The notes beneath the pieces are model-generated. The model ran no database searches. It was given only the letters and a program-made list of their open reading frames with translations, and was not told the origin of the DNA. A stretch of DNA of 64,000 nucleotides from Streptomyces showdoensis (GTDB lineage Bacteria; Actinomycetota; Actinomycetes; Streptomycetales; Streptomycetaceae), in the NCBI RefSeq assembly GCF_039535475.1, contig NZ_BAAAXG010000026.1, positions 2,661,501-2,725,500 of the forward strand. The letters run 5' to 3'. Numbering within the stretch: position 1 is the first letter of the stretch; each line of letters starts with the position of its first letter. Below, in pieces: positions 50,700 through 60,124 of this stretch. The position numbers and the translations under genes were made by a program.

Positions 50700-50729
50700 G
50701 GAAGCCCCTCGCTTTCGCGAGGGGCTTCC
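50700..50729. terminator. Bidirectional terminator between the response regulator and tRNA-Lys
   Basis: A perfect 13-bp stem (GGAAGCCCCTCGC with GCGAGGGGCTTCC) with a TTTC loop. It lies between converging transcription units and can serve both. Confidence 0.8.
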
Positions 50730-50737
50730 TCTGTCGG

Positions 50738-50811
50738 TGCGCCGCCAGGGACTCGAACCCCGGACCCGCTGATTAAGAGTCAGCTGCTCTAACCAACTGA
50801 GCTAGCGGCGC
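50738..50811 (-). tRNA. tRNA-Lys (anticodon CTT), copy 2
   Basis: Identical 74-nt sequence to copy 1, with anticodon CTT. Its 5' flank also resembles copy 1 (TCTGTCAGCAG on the minus strand immediately before the tRNA), suggesting duplication with its leader. Confidence 0.97.
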
Positions 50812-50921
50812 CTGCTGACAGAGAAAATACTACCTGGTCCCGAGGGGTGCTCCCGACCACCCCGGGAGCCGCCCCGGGGTCCACCCCCGGGACCCGTCTC
50901 CGTCGGCGCCGCCCGAGCCGG

Positions 50922-51680
50922 TCAGATCGCCAGTGACAGCACCACCGGCGCGGCCCGCCGGTTCAGCGTGTCGGCCGCCGAGCGCAGCCGGTGCGCGTGC
51001 TCGATCGGCAGCGAGAGGGCGAGGCAGCCCACGGCCGAGCCCGCCGTCAGCGGGACGGCGGCGCAGACCGTGCCCACCGCGTACTCCTGGAGGTCGAGCA
51101 CCGGGACGGTCGGCGGCTGGCTGTCCAGCTTGGAGAACAGCACCTTCTCGTTGGTGATCGTCCGGGAGGTCAGCCGGGCGATCTTGTGCCGGGAGAGGTG
51201 GTCGCGGCGCCCGTTCAGGTCGAGCTGGGTCAGCAGGCACTTGCCGACCGCGCTGGCGTGCGCCGCGGAGCGGAAGTCGACCCACTCGTTGACCTTCGGG
51301 GTGCGCGGGCCGTCGGTGAACTGGGTGATCTTCACCTCGCCGTCGATGTACCGGCTGATGTAGACGGCGGCGCCGACCGAGTCGCGCAGCTCGGTCAGCG
51401 TCTCCTGCAGCTTGAGCTCCAGGGCCTCGCGGCGGGTCAGGCCGGAACCGAGGAGGACGAGGGAGTCGCCGATCACATAGGCGCCGTCGGAGACCTGCTC
51501 CACGTATCCCTCGCGCCTGAGCATCAGGAGCATGGACGACAGATGGGCGACGGGCAGACCGGTCTCCCGTGCGATCTGCACGTCCGACACGCCGCCACCG
51601 TGCCGTGAGACGGTCTCCAGCACGCGCAGCGCGTATTGCACCGAGTGGAACGGCGCGGTGGGCTCGGGCTTCAGCGCCAC
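50922..51680 (-). CDS. IclR family transcriptional regulator
   Basis: A 252-residue regulator with an N-terminal winged helix (HSVQYALRVLETVSRHGGGV through LPVAHLSSMLLMLRREGYV) and a C-terminal effector-binding domain (VDFRSAAHASAVGKCLLTQL, then CAAVPLTAGSAVGCLALS). The VGKCLL segment is the common IclR motif. The effector and target are unknown; the divergent LLM oxidoreductase, 340 bp away, is the only nearby candidate. GTG start 51680 with GGGGGA upstream. Confidence 0.9.
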   Translation of the reverse strand: MALKPEPTAPFHSVQYALRVLETVSRHGGGVSDVQIARETGLPVAHLSSMLLMLRREGYVEQVSDGAYVIGDSLVLLGSGLTRREALELKLQETLTELRDSVGAAVYISRYIDGEVKITQFTDGPRTPKVNEWVDFRSAAHASAVGKCLLTQLDLNGRRDHLSRHKIARLTSRTITNEKVLFSKLDSQPPTVPVLDLQEYAVGTVCAAVPLTAGSAVGCLALSLPIEHAHRLRSAADTLNRRAAPVVLSLAI

Positions 51681-51805
51681 GGTTTCCCCCTACCAGGTTG
51701 TGACCGCTAGCTTCCGTACCACGATAGCCGCCAAGGGCCCGATACGGGGCGGCTGTTGGCGAGATTGATGCGGTGCTCAGGGGCCGTACGCTGGGGCGCG
51801 CCACT

Positions 51806-51819
51806 CTGGCATATGCCAG
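51806..51819. promoter_or_regulatory. Palindrome in the 51681-52020 intergenic region
   Basis: CTGGCATATGCCAG is a perfect 14-bp palindrome in the 340-bp gap between the IclR and LLM genes; no gene is evident in that gap. The same GGCATATGCC core recurs at 59545-59554 between two other genes, so it may be a binding site for a wider regulator rather than for this IclR only. Confidence 0.4.
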
Positions 51820-52020
51820 GGTCACAGCCCTGCGGTAGAGGCTGAGGTCAGGGCCGTGCGTGAGGGTTTCCGTACGGGCGTTCGGCGCGTTCCGGACGTG
51901 AAGATTTTTTCGGTCCGGGGGCCCGGGGGCGGGTGGAGCCGGCCGGGGACGGAATAAACGGAGACAGCCTCCTGTTGTGCCTCCCCGTACAGACGTCCCT
52001 GCGCAGGAAGGCCGCCCACG

Positions 52021-53118
52021 GTGAGCGACGCGATTCGAGGAGAGGCGCGGGGCACCGCGCCCGTACCGCTGTCCGTACTGGACCTCGTGACCGTGGGCAG
52101 CGGGCGCACCGCGACCCAGGCCCTGGCGACCAGCGTCGAGATCAGCCGGCTGGCCGAGCGGCGCGGATTCCACCGGCACTGGGTGGCCGAACACCACTCC
52201 ATGCCCGGGGTCGCCTCCTCCTCGCCGGCCGTGATCCTGGCCCACCTCGCGGCCCACACCCGCCGCATCCGGCTCGGCTCCGGCGGCGTGATGCTGCCCA
52301 ACCACGCGCCGCTGGTGATCGCCGAGCAGTTCGGCACCCTGGAGGCGTTCGCCCCGGGCCGGATCGACCTCGGGCTGGGGCGCGCGCCCGGCACGGACGG
52401 CGCCACCGCGGCCGCGCTGCGCCGCAGCGACCGCCTGAACGAGGGCGCCGAGGACTTCCCGCAGCAGCTCGCCGAGCTGACCCGGTTCCTCGACGACGAC
52501 TTCCCGGACGGGCACCCGTACGCCCGCATCCACGCCGTGCCGGGGCCGGTGCAGGGGCCGAAGGGCCGGCCGCCGGTCTGGCTGCTGGGCTCCTCCGGCT
52601 TCAGCGCGCGACTGGCCGGAACGCTCGGTCTGCCCTTCGCGTTCGCCCACCACTTCTCCGCGCACAACACCATCCCCGCGCTCGACCTCTACCGGGAGTC
52701 CTTCCGGCCCTCGGCGGTGCTCGACGCGCCGTACGCGCTGATCGGCGTCGCCGCGCTCGCCGCCGACGACCCGAAGGAGGCCCGCCGCCAGGTGCTGACC
52801 GGCGCGCTGTCGATGCTGCGGCTGCGCACCGGCCGGCCGGGGCTCATTCCGACGCCGGAGGAGGCGGAGGCGTACCCCTTCACCGCGGCCGAGCGGGAGT
52901 TCGTCGAGTCCTGGCTGGCGAACATCGTGTACGGCACGGCGGACGAGGTGCGCGAGGGGCTCGACGGGCTCGGGAAGCGGACCGGCGCGGACGAGCTGAT
53001 GATCACGGCCAACGCCCACGGCGGGGACGCGCGGGTGCGCAGCTACGAGCTGATCGCCGACGCGTACGGGCTTCCGGTGCTCCCCGAGGCGCCGGTGACG
53101 TCGGCCGCGGGGGAGTAA
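52021..53118 (+). CDS. LLM-class flavin-dependent oxidoreductase
   Basis: A 365-residue luciferase-like TIM-barrel monooxygenase using reduced FMN or F420. It has VPLSVLDLVTVGSG, FHRHWVAEHHSMPGVASSSP, the RIRLGSGGVMLPNHAPLVIA strand and the family FAPGRIDLGLGRAPGTD phosphate-binding region. Substrate unknown. GTG start 52021 follows GCAGGAAGG. It stands alone between an IclR regulator and the chitinase; an imperfect hairpin at 53135-53168 follows its stop. Confidence 0.9.
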   Translation: MSDAIRGEARGTAPVPLSVLDLVTVGSGRTATQALATSVEISRLAERRGFHRHWVAEHHSMPGVASSSPAVILAHLAAHTRRIRLGSGGVMLPNHAPLVIAEQFGTLEAFAPGRIDLGLGRAPGTDGATAAALRRSDRLNEGAEDFPQQLAELTRFLDDDFPDGHPYARIHAVPGPVQGPKGRPPVWLLGSSGFSARLAGTLGLPFAFAHHFSAHNTIPALDLYRESFRPSAVLDAPYALIGVAALAADDPKEARRQVLTGALSMLRLRTGRPGLIPTPEEAEAYPFTAAEREFVESWLANIVYGTADEVREGLDGLGKRTGADELMITANAHGGDARVRSYELIADAYGLPVLPEAPVTSAAGE

Positions 53119-53134
53119 AACCTGGATTTCGCGA

Positions 53135-53168
53135 GGCCGTTGGTTCGGACCTGAACGAACCGGCGGCC
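53135..53168 (+). terminator. Hairpin after the LLM gene
   Basis: 13-nt arms (GGCCGTTGGTTCG with CGAACCGGCGGCC) pair with two G/T wobbles and an 8-nt loop, 16 nt after the stop codon. Confidence 0.6.
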
Positions 53169-53274
53169 GATCCCTAAGTGAACCTTAAACCGCTCGTCAC
53201 CTGTGGTGGCGGGCGGTTCCGTTGTGTGCTGCGAGCCCTCCGGAAGGCCCTGACGAGGGCTTTCTCTCGCCAAT

Positions 53275-53303
53275 TGGTCTAGTCCTCAATCTGGTTCAGA
53301 CCA
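53275..53303 (+). promoter_or_regulatory. Two dre-like boxes upstream of the chitinase
   Basis: TGGTCTAGTCCT (53275-53286) and TGGTTCAGACCA (53292-53303) each match 10 of 12 positions of the dre core, with starts 17 bp apart. Paired direct repeats of this type overlap chitinase promoters in Streptomyces. They lie 72-100 bp upstream of the start codon. Confidence 0.75.
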
Positions 53304-53374
53304 TTGACGCACTGTTCATGCGCCGGATATCACTGCTCCAACTTCCGTACCGCCATCCCAACCGGAGGCCGCAC

Positions 53375-55093
<1,719 letters not shown>

Positions 55094-55152
55094 CCAGGTC
55101 CCGCCGCACCCCCGCTGAACCCGCACCGACCCCTCGCTCCACCGCATGAACC

Positions 55153-55191
55153 ACTGCCCCCGCCCGGAATGTCCCTCCGGCCGGGGGCAGT
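55153..55191. terminator. Terminator after the chitinase
   Basis: A long stem (ACTGCCCCCG with CGGGGGCAGT plus an inner CCGGA/TCCGG pair) with a 7-nt loop, 59 nt after the chitinase stop. It may also serve the converging GGDEF-EAL gene. Confidence 0.7.
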
Positions 55192-55233
55192 TCCATGCCC
55201 GGACCCGGGGCGGGGCGCGTCCCCGCCGCCCGC

Positions 55234-57069
55234 TCAGACGGGCAGCGGCGCGACCCCGATCAGCTTCGCGATGCGGTCCGGGGCCACCGGCCGCGAGTAC
55301 AGCCAGCCCTGCCCGGTGTCGCAGCCGATCCGGCGCAGCCGGGTGGCCTGCCCCGAGGTCTCCACGCACTCGGCGGTGACGGTGAGCCCCAGCCGGTGGG
55401 CGAGCTGCACCAGCGCCTCCACGATGAGCTCGTCCGCCGGATTGGCGTGCTCCTCGTCCTGGAAGCCGCGGACGAAGGAGCCGTCCAGCTTCAGCACCGA
55501 GACGGGCAGTCGGCTCAGATAGGCCAGGTTCGAGTAGCCGGTGCCGAAGTCGTCGATGGCGATCCGCACGCCCATGTCGCTCAGCGCCTGCAGCGCCTGG
55601 AGGGGCCGGCCGGCCGAGCCCATCACCGCGGACTCGGTGAGCTCCAGCTGGAGCAGGTGCGGGGCGAGCCCGGTCTCGGCGAGGATGCCGGCGACATCGG
55701 CCACCAGGTCCGAGTCCCACACCTGGCGCACGGCCACGTTGACGCTGACGAAGATCGGCCGGTCGCCGGGGTGGTCCTTCTGCCACTGCCGGGCCTGGCG
55801 GCAGGCGGTGTGCAGCACCCAGCGGCCGAGCTCGACGATCGAGCCGTCCTCCTCGGCGATCCCGACGAACCGATTCGGCGCCAGCGTGCCGAACTGCGGG
55901 TGGTTCCAGCGCACCAGCGCCTCGACCCCGCGCACCGCCCCGTCGACGAGGTCCACGAGCGGCTGGTACTCCAGCGCGAACTCCCCGCGCTCCACGGCCG
56001 GGCGCAGGGTGGAGCTGAGCGCCTGCCGGGTCATCCGGTGGGCGTTGCGCTCGGGGTCGAAGAGGGTCCAGCGGCTCTTTCCGTCGGCCTTGGCCCAGTA
56101 CAGCGTGGTGTCGGCGGCCTGCATCAGGCAGGTGGCGGTCGAACCGTGGGCGGTCCGCTCGACCACGCCGATGGAGGCGGAGACCGAGAGCCGCTGCCCG
56201 GCCAGGTCGAACGGGCGCTGGAGCGAGGCCAGGACGGCCTGGGCCAGGTCGGCCAGCTGCTCGGTGCCGGTGGACTCCTCCACCAGGATGGCGAACTCGT
56301 CGCCGCCGAGCCGGGCGACGAGGTGGCCGCCGCTGCGGGTGTAGCCGTAGTGGTCCGCGCACTCGGTGAGCCGCCCGGCGACGGCGGCGAGCAGCCGGTC
56401 GCCGACCCGGTGGCCGAGCGTGTCGTTGACCGCCTTGAAGCCGTCCAGGTCGAGGTAGCAGATGCCGATCCGCCCTGTTCCGCCATGCCCGTACGACTGG
56501 TACGACTCGTACGACCGGTCCCTCGGGTCACCGTCCTGGGCGTCCAGGGCGGCGCTCTCCAGGGCCGCGGTGAGGCGCTCGAAGAACAGGGCGCGGTTGG
56601 GCAGCCGGGTGACCGGGTCGTGCATCTGGAGGTGGCGCAGCCGCGCCTGGAGCTCGCGGCGCTCGCTGATGTCGGCGACCGAGAGCAGCACCCGCGGGCT
56701 GTCCGGGACCGGGGCGACCGTCACCTCGGCCCACAGGGAGCGCCCGTCCGGGTGCTTGAGCCGGCGGGTGCAGCGGAAGCGGGAGCGCCGGCCGCGCAGC
56801 ACCTCGCGGTACGCGTGCCAGGTGCGCCCGTCGGAGGCGAGGTCGACGAGGTCGGCGGCGGCCTGCTCGCGCAGCGCGGCGGGCTCGGTGCCGAGCAGGG
56901 TGCCGAGCGAGTCGTTGGCGGCGACGACGGTGCCGTCCTGGTCGACCAGGGCCATCGCGAGCCGGGCGGCGCGGAAGGCGGCGGAGCAGTCCCGGAGTTC
57001 GGACGAGTGACGCTCCGTGAGCACGGGCTCCGCCGACGGGTGCACCGGTTCTTCGGGGGTTCCGCTCAC
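55234..57069 (-). CDS. PAS-GGDEF-EAL cyclic-di-GMP turnover protein
   Basis: A 611-residue cytoplasmic protein with a PAS domain (LAMALVDQDGTVVAANDSLG), a diguanylate cyclase domain with intact LGGDEFAIL near residue 290, and a phosphodiesterase domain with an intact EALVRWNHP signature, ELTESAVM and IAIDDFGTGYSNL. Both catalytic signatures are intact, so it may make or break c-di-GMP, which controls Streptomyces development through BldD. It resembles CdgA, but I cannot confirm orthology. GTG 57069 is preferred: GGGAG lies 6 nt upstream, while an earlier in-frame start has none. Confidence 0.9.
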   Translation of the reverse strand: MSGTPEEPVHPSAEPVLTERHSSELRDCSAAFRAARLAMALVDQDGTVVAANDSLGTLLGTEPAALREQAAADLVDLASDGRTWHAYREVLRGRRSRFRCTRRLKHPDGRSLWAEVTVAPVPDSPRVLLSVADISERRELQARLRHLQMHDPVTRLPNRALFFERLTAALESAALDAQDGDPRDRSYESYQSYGHGGTGRIGICYLDLDGFKAVNDTLGHRVGDRLLAAVAGRLTECADHYGYTRSGGHLVARLGGDEFAILVEESTGTEQLADLAQAVLASLQRPFDLAGQRLSVSASIGVVERTAHGSTATCLMQAADTTLYWAKADGKSRWTLFDPERNAHRMTRQALSSTLRPAVERGEFALEYQPLVDLVDGAVRGVEALVRWNHPQFGTLAPNRFVGIAEEDGSIVELGRWVLHTACRQARQWQKDHPGDRPIFVSVNVAVRQVWDSDLVADVAGILAETGLAPHLLQLELTESAVMGSAGRPLQALQALSDMGVRIAIDDFGTGYSNLAYLSRLPVSVLKLDGSFVRGFQDEEHANPADELIVEALVQLAHRLGLTVTAECVETSGQATRLRRIGCDTGQGWLYSRPVAPDRIAKLIGVAPLPV

Positions 57070-57424
57070 CGCTCGCTCCCGTAGTGCGTTCGGGCCGTAC
57101 AGATGTGGTCGGAATGGTCGGCCAAGGAAAGTGTGCCGATCATAGAGGCTGGCCGGGGCGCCATTCCAGCTCCCGGGCCCGGCGCGGGGCCCGCGCGGCT
57201 TGTGAGGCTGCCCACCCGACGCCCTCGCCCGATCGTTTCTGCTCGGGTCTGACACGGGCCGACGCCACCCTGACCGAATGTGACTTTCCGTGAGCCGCTG
57301 CGCGTCCGTGTCGCGTCGACCCGGCGGGTCCCGCTCACCCGACCGGGGCAGCGGAAAGGTGCGAAACGCCGCAAACCATCACAAGGTGGGTGAGGTGTCG
57401 CGCATTCCGGAGCCGGAGGTCCAC
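57070..57424. other. Intergenic region between the GGDEF-EAL and M6 protease genes
   Basis: About 355 bp with no supported gene. It contains divergent promoter space for the two flanking genes; I see no dre, guanidine-type or other clear operator, and no terminator-like hairpin. Confidence 0.5.
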
Positions 57425-58702
57425 GTGAGGGGTCAGCAGCCACCCGGGGGAGCACCCGCGGGAGTGCCCGGAGGAGCGCCACGTTCGCGCCTGCGCGCCG
57501 GGGCCGCGGCCTTCACCTCCCTCGCGGCGCTCGCCACGACCGGCCTCGTGGCGGGTCCCGCCGTCGCCGCGCCCTCGGCCGGGCCCTGCGCCCTGCCCCG
57601 TACCGCCGCGCATCACTCGCTCGGCCTCGATACCTGGAACGGGTCCTATCCGCGGCCCACCCGGACCCTCGACGCGGTCATGGTCTTCCTGTCCTTCCCG
57701 GACTCCGAGCCCCTGACCGGCCCGGCCGAGCTCGCCGCCGACCACTTCCCCGGCACGGCCGAGTTCTTCGACCGCGCCTCCTACGGGCGCTTCCGCCTGC
57801 GCACCCACGCCCAGACCGCCTGGACCCGGATGCCGCGGGACTCCTCCGCCTACGCGATACGGCGGGACTGGGACGCCGAGCACCGCGCGGCCTATCTGCG
57901 CGACGCGGTCCGTGCGGCCGACGACTCCGTCGACTTCTCCCGCTACGACGTCGTCTACCTGGTCGCCGACCCGGACGCGCCCGGGGTGGACTCGGACGCC
58001 ACCAAGGTGGTCAACCTGGAACACCCGCTGGAGGTCGACGGGACGGAGATCAAGCGGGTCGTCACGGTCTTCGAGCGCCACCCGCCGGACCGGAACGTGC
58101 TGGCGCACGAGACCGGGCACGTCTTCGACCTGCCCGACCTCTACCACCGGCCGGTGGACGGCAAGGGCGACTGGGACACCTTCGTGGGCGACTGGGACGT
58201 CATGGGCAGCCAGTTCGGGCTCGCCCCGGACCTCTTCGCCTGGCACAAGTGGAAGCTGGGCTGGCTCGACCGCTCCCAGGTGGCCTGTGTCCGCGGCCCC
58301 GGCACCCGCACGGTGAGCCTGGAGCCGGTGGCCTCGGCCCCCGTCGCCGGCGGCACGGTCGGGACCCGGCTCGCGGTCGTCCGCACCGGTGAGGACAGCG
58401 TCCTCGCGATCGAGGCCCGCGCGGCGACCGGCAACGACCGGGACACCTGCACCGAGGGCGTGCTCGTCTACCGGGTCCGCAACGAGGCGGCCTCCGGCGA
58501 CGGGCCGGTCGAGGTCGTGGACACCCACCCGGACACCGAGGCCTGCTGGGACCGCTCGGTCTACCCGCCGCTCGCGGACGCCCCGCTGGCGGAGGGGGAG
58601 TCCTTCACGGTGCCGGGGACGGGCGTCCGGGTGGAGGTCGCCGACCGGTCGAAGGCGGGCGTCTGGACGGTCCGCGTCACGGGCCCGCAGGCCGCCCGCT
58701 GA
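57425..58702 (+). CDS. Secreted M6-family metalloprotease
   Basis: A roughly 425-residue secreted zinc protease of the immune-inhibitor-A-like M6 family. A signal peptide (LRAGAAAFTSLAALATTGLV) is followed by VMVFLSFPDSEPLTGPAELA, the zinc-binding HETGHVFDLPDLYH (HExxH with a third ligand region after it), and the M6 block GDWDVMGSQFGLAPDLFAWH. It is compact and lacks the usual long C-terminal extension. Start choice: GTG 57425 follows GGAGGT at 57415-57420, but GTG 57395 is also in frame. Followed by a strong hairpin and tRNA-Lys. Confidence 0.9.
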   Translation: MRGQQPPGGAPAGVPGGAPRSRLRAGAAAFTSLAALATTGLVAGPAVAAPSAGPCALPRTAAHHSLGLDTWNGSYPRPTRTLDAVMVFLSFPDSEPLTGPAELAADHFPGTAEFFDRASYGRFRLRTHAQTAWTRMPRDSSAYAIRRDWDAEHRAAYLRDAVRAADDSVDFSRYDVVYLVADPDAPGVDSDATKVVNLEHPLEVDGTEIKRVVTVFERHPPDRNVLAHETGHVFDLPDLYHRPVDGKGDWDTFVGDWDVMGSQFGLAPDLFAWHKWKLGWLDRSQVACVRGPGTRTVSLEPVASAPVAGGTVGTRLAVVRTGEDSVLAIEARAATGNDRDTCTEGVLVYRVRNEAASGDGPVEVVDTHPDTEACWDRSVYPPLADAPLAEGESFTVPGTGVRVEVADRSKAGVWTVRVTGPQAAR

Positions 58703-58721
58703 CGCCCCGTACCGCGAACAC

Positions 58722-58755
58722 GAAGAAGCCCCCCGCTTGCGCGAGGGGCTTCTTC
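58722..58755. terminator. Bidirectional terminator between the M6 protease and tRNA-Lys
   Basis: A 15-nt arm (GAAGAAGCCCCCCGC) pairs with GCGAGGGGCTTCTTC with one mismatch and a TTGC loop. It resembles the hairpin beside tRNA-Lys copy 2. Confidence 0.8.
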
Positions 58756-58761
58756 CGTCGG

Positions 58762-58835
58762 TGCGCCGCCAGGGACTCGAACCCCGGACCCGCTGATTAA
58801 GAGTCAGCTGCTCTAACCAACTGAGCTAGCGGCGC
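58762..58835 (-). tRNA. tRNA-Lys (anticodon CTT), copy 3
   Basis: A third identical 74-nt tRNA-Lys(CTT). Its first 10 nt lie inside the coding sequence of the upstream PrimPol-like gene on the same strand, whose TAG stop is formed by tRNA bases 8-10. Confidence 0.97.
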
Positions 58836-59455
58836 CTGCTGACGTCGTAGACATTAGCACCCGGATCCGCGGAAGGAAAAATCGATACGCGCACGTCGGC
58901 GGCGGAGGCCGCCCTGGCCGCCCGCACGCAGGCCCAGAGCAGCACCTCGGGGCCCGGCAGCCACGGAGAGCGGGTGTCGGGGGCGACCAGCCAGCGGGGG
59001 CCGGCCGTGTCGTGCGGGGTGAGCGGCGGGATGGTCACGGCGTCGCCGGTGCCGTGACAGAGCGGCCGGGGCACGGCCTGGCCCCACTCCTCCCAGTCGA
59101 GCAGGGACGGTAAGCGCTGGGCGGTGCCCGGGGCGGCGAAGAGCAGCATCCGGCCCCGGTGGGTGGCGACCGGCCCGGAGCCGGGCCCTTCGGCCCAGAG
59201 CCGGTCCAGCATCCGGCGCCCGAAGATCGGCTCCACGTTCACCACGTCGAAGGCGGTCCCGCAGGGCAGCACGGCCGGGGCGCAGGGGCGTTCCTCCCAG
59301 AGCTCCAGCAGGGACCGCGGCCCGGCGACGGCGGAGGCGAGCCAGGCGGCCCCCTCCTCGGTGACCCGGGCGGCCTGGTGCCGCCCCTCGTCCAGGTCCC
59401 GCAGGGCCCGGAGGATCTCGTACGGGGTCGTCTCGTCGCGCAGCCACGTGGTCAT
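58826..59455 (-). CDS. PrimPol-N-like protein, probably catalytically diverged
   Basis: A 209-residue protein resembling the N-terminal bifunctional primase/polymerase domain proteins of Streptomyces, with FDVVNVEPIFGRRMLDRLW and LCHGTGDAVTIPPLTPHD in the expected places. I see no clear catalytic DxD or sxH motif, so it may be inactive or a DNA-binding relative. ATG 59455 has a weak -10 (TACACC) 6 nt upstream. The stop codon lies inside the 5' end of tRNA-Lys copy 3, so tRNA maturation would cut this message at its stop. Confidence 0.7.
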   Translation of the reverse strand: MTTWLRDETTPYEILRALRDLDEGRHQAARVTEEGAAWLASAVAGPRSLLELWEERPCAPAVLPCGTAFDVVNVEPIFGRRMLDRLWAEGPGSGPVATHRGRMLLFAAPGTAQRLPSLLDWEEWGQAVPRPLCHGTGDAVTIPPLTPHDTAGPRWLVAPDTRSPWLPGPEVLLWACVRAARAASAADVRVSIFPSADPGANVYDVSRRR

Positions 59456-59544
59456 ACGGAAGGTGTACCGGGCGTGACCGTTCCGTTTCGGCGGGTTGCC
59501 GGAAACCCGGACACGGCGGGGGCCGGGGGAGTATCTTGCGCCCC

Positions 59545-59554
59545 GGCATATGCC
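59545..59554. promoter_or_regulatory. Second GGCATATGCC palindrome
   Basis: GGCATATGCC within CCCGGCATATGCCAGG lies 90 bp upstream of the PrimPol-like gene and matches the core of the 14-bp palindrome at 51806. Likely a regulator binding site for this gene or for a wider regulon; not testable here. Confidence 0.35.
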
Positions 59555-59603
59555 AGGCAGTCAGACCGGCGGCCGGTTCCCCCATACGGGGGACGGCGTC
59601 GGC

Positions 59604-59960
59604 TCACTCCTCCGGGTCGCGGCCGCTCGTGCGGATCAGGCCCTCGCCGAACTCGATCATCTTGCGGGCGTAGTCCTCGGTCCACTCCGCGCGCTCCGCC
59701 ACGGCCGCCGGCGTGAGCCGGTCGAACCGGCGCGGATCGGCCAGCTGGGCCGCCGCGACCGCCTGGAACTCGACCGCCCGGTCCGTGGCCGCGCGGAAGG
59801 CCAGGGCCAGCTCCGTCGCCCTGGCCAGCAGCTCCCGCGGGTCCTCGATCGACTCCAGGTCGAAGAAGTGCTCCGGGTCGGCGGTCGCCTCGGCAGGCTC
59901 GAAGATCAGCGGGGCCGGCCTGACCCGCCGCTGTCCGCTCCGTTCCGCGGGTTCCGCCAT
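59604..59960 (-). CDS. Conserved hypothetical protein, acidic helical
   Basis: A 118-residue acidic protein, mostly helical, with FDLESIEDPRELLARATELA and ALAFRAATDRAVEFQAVAAA suggesting a coiled-coil or helical bundle. No domain is recognised. ATG 59960 follows GGAGAAGGA-type sequence. It lies between the PrimPol-like gene and the nuclease-helicase operon on the same strand but is separated from each by 148 and 164 bp. Confidence 0.65.
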   Translation of the reverse strand: MAEPAERSGQRRVRPAPLIFEPAEATADPEHFFDLESIEDPRELLARATELALAFRAATDRAVEFQAVAAAQLADPRRFDRLTPAAVAERAEWTEDYARKMIEFGEGLIRTSGRDPEE

Positions 59961-60124
59961 CGTCCTTCTCCTCCTCGCACACAGGCGGCCCGGACACCCG
60001 GGCCACCATCCATTCTCCCGCGCCTGGCAAGAGCGCCCCAGGGCGCACCCACCGGCGCCCGACGCACGGGCCGCGCCCCCCGTCGCGCCGCTCCCGTCAC
60101 GAGGGACCCGTCACGCCGCTCCCG

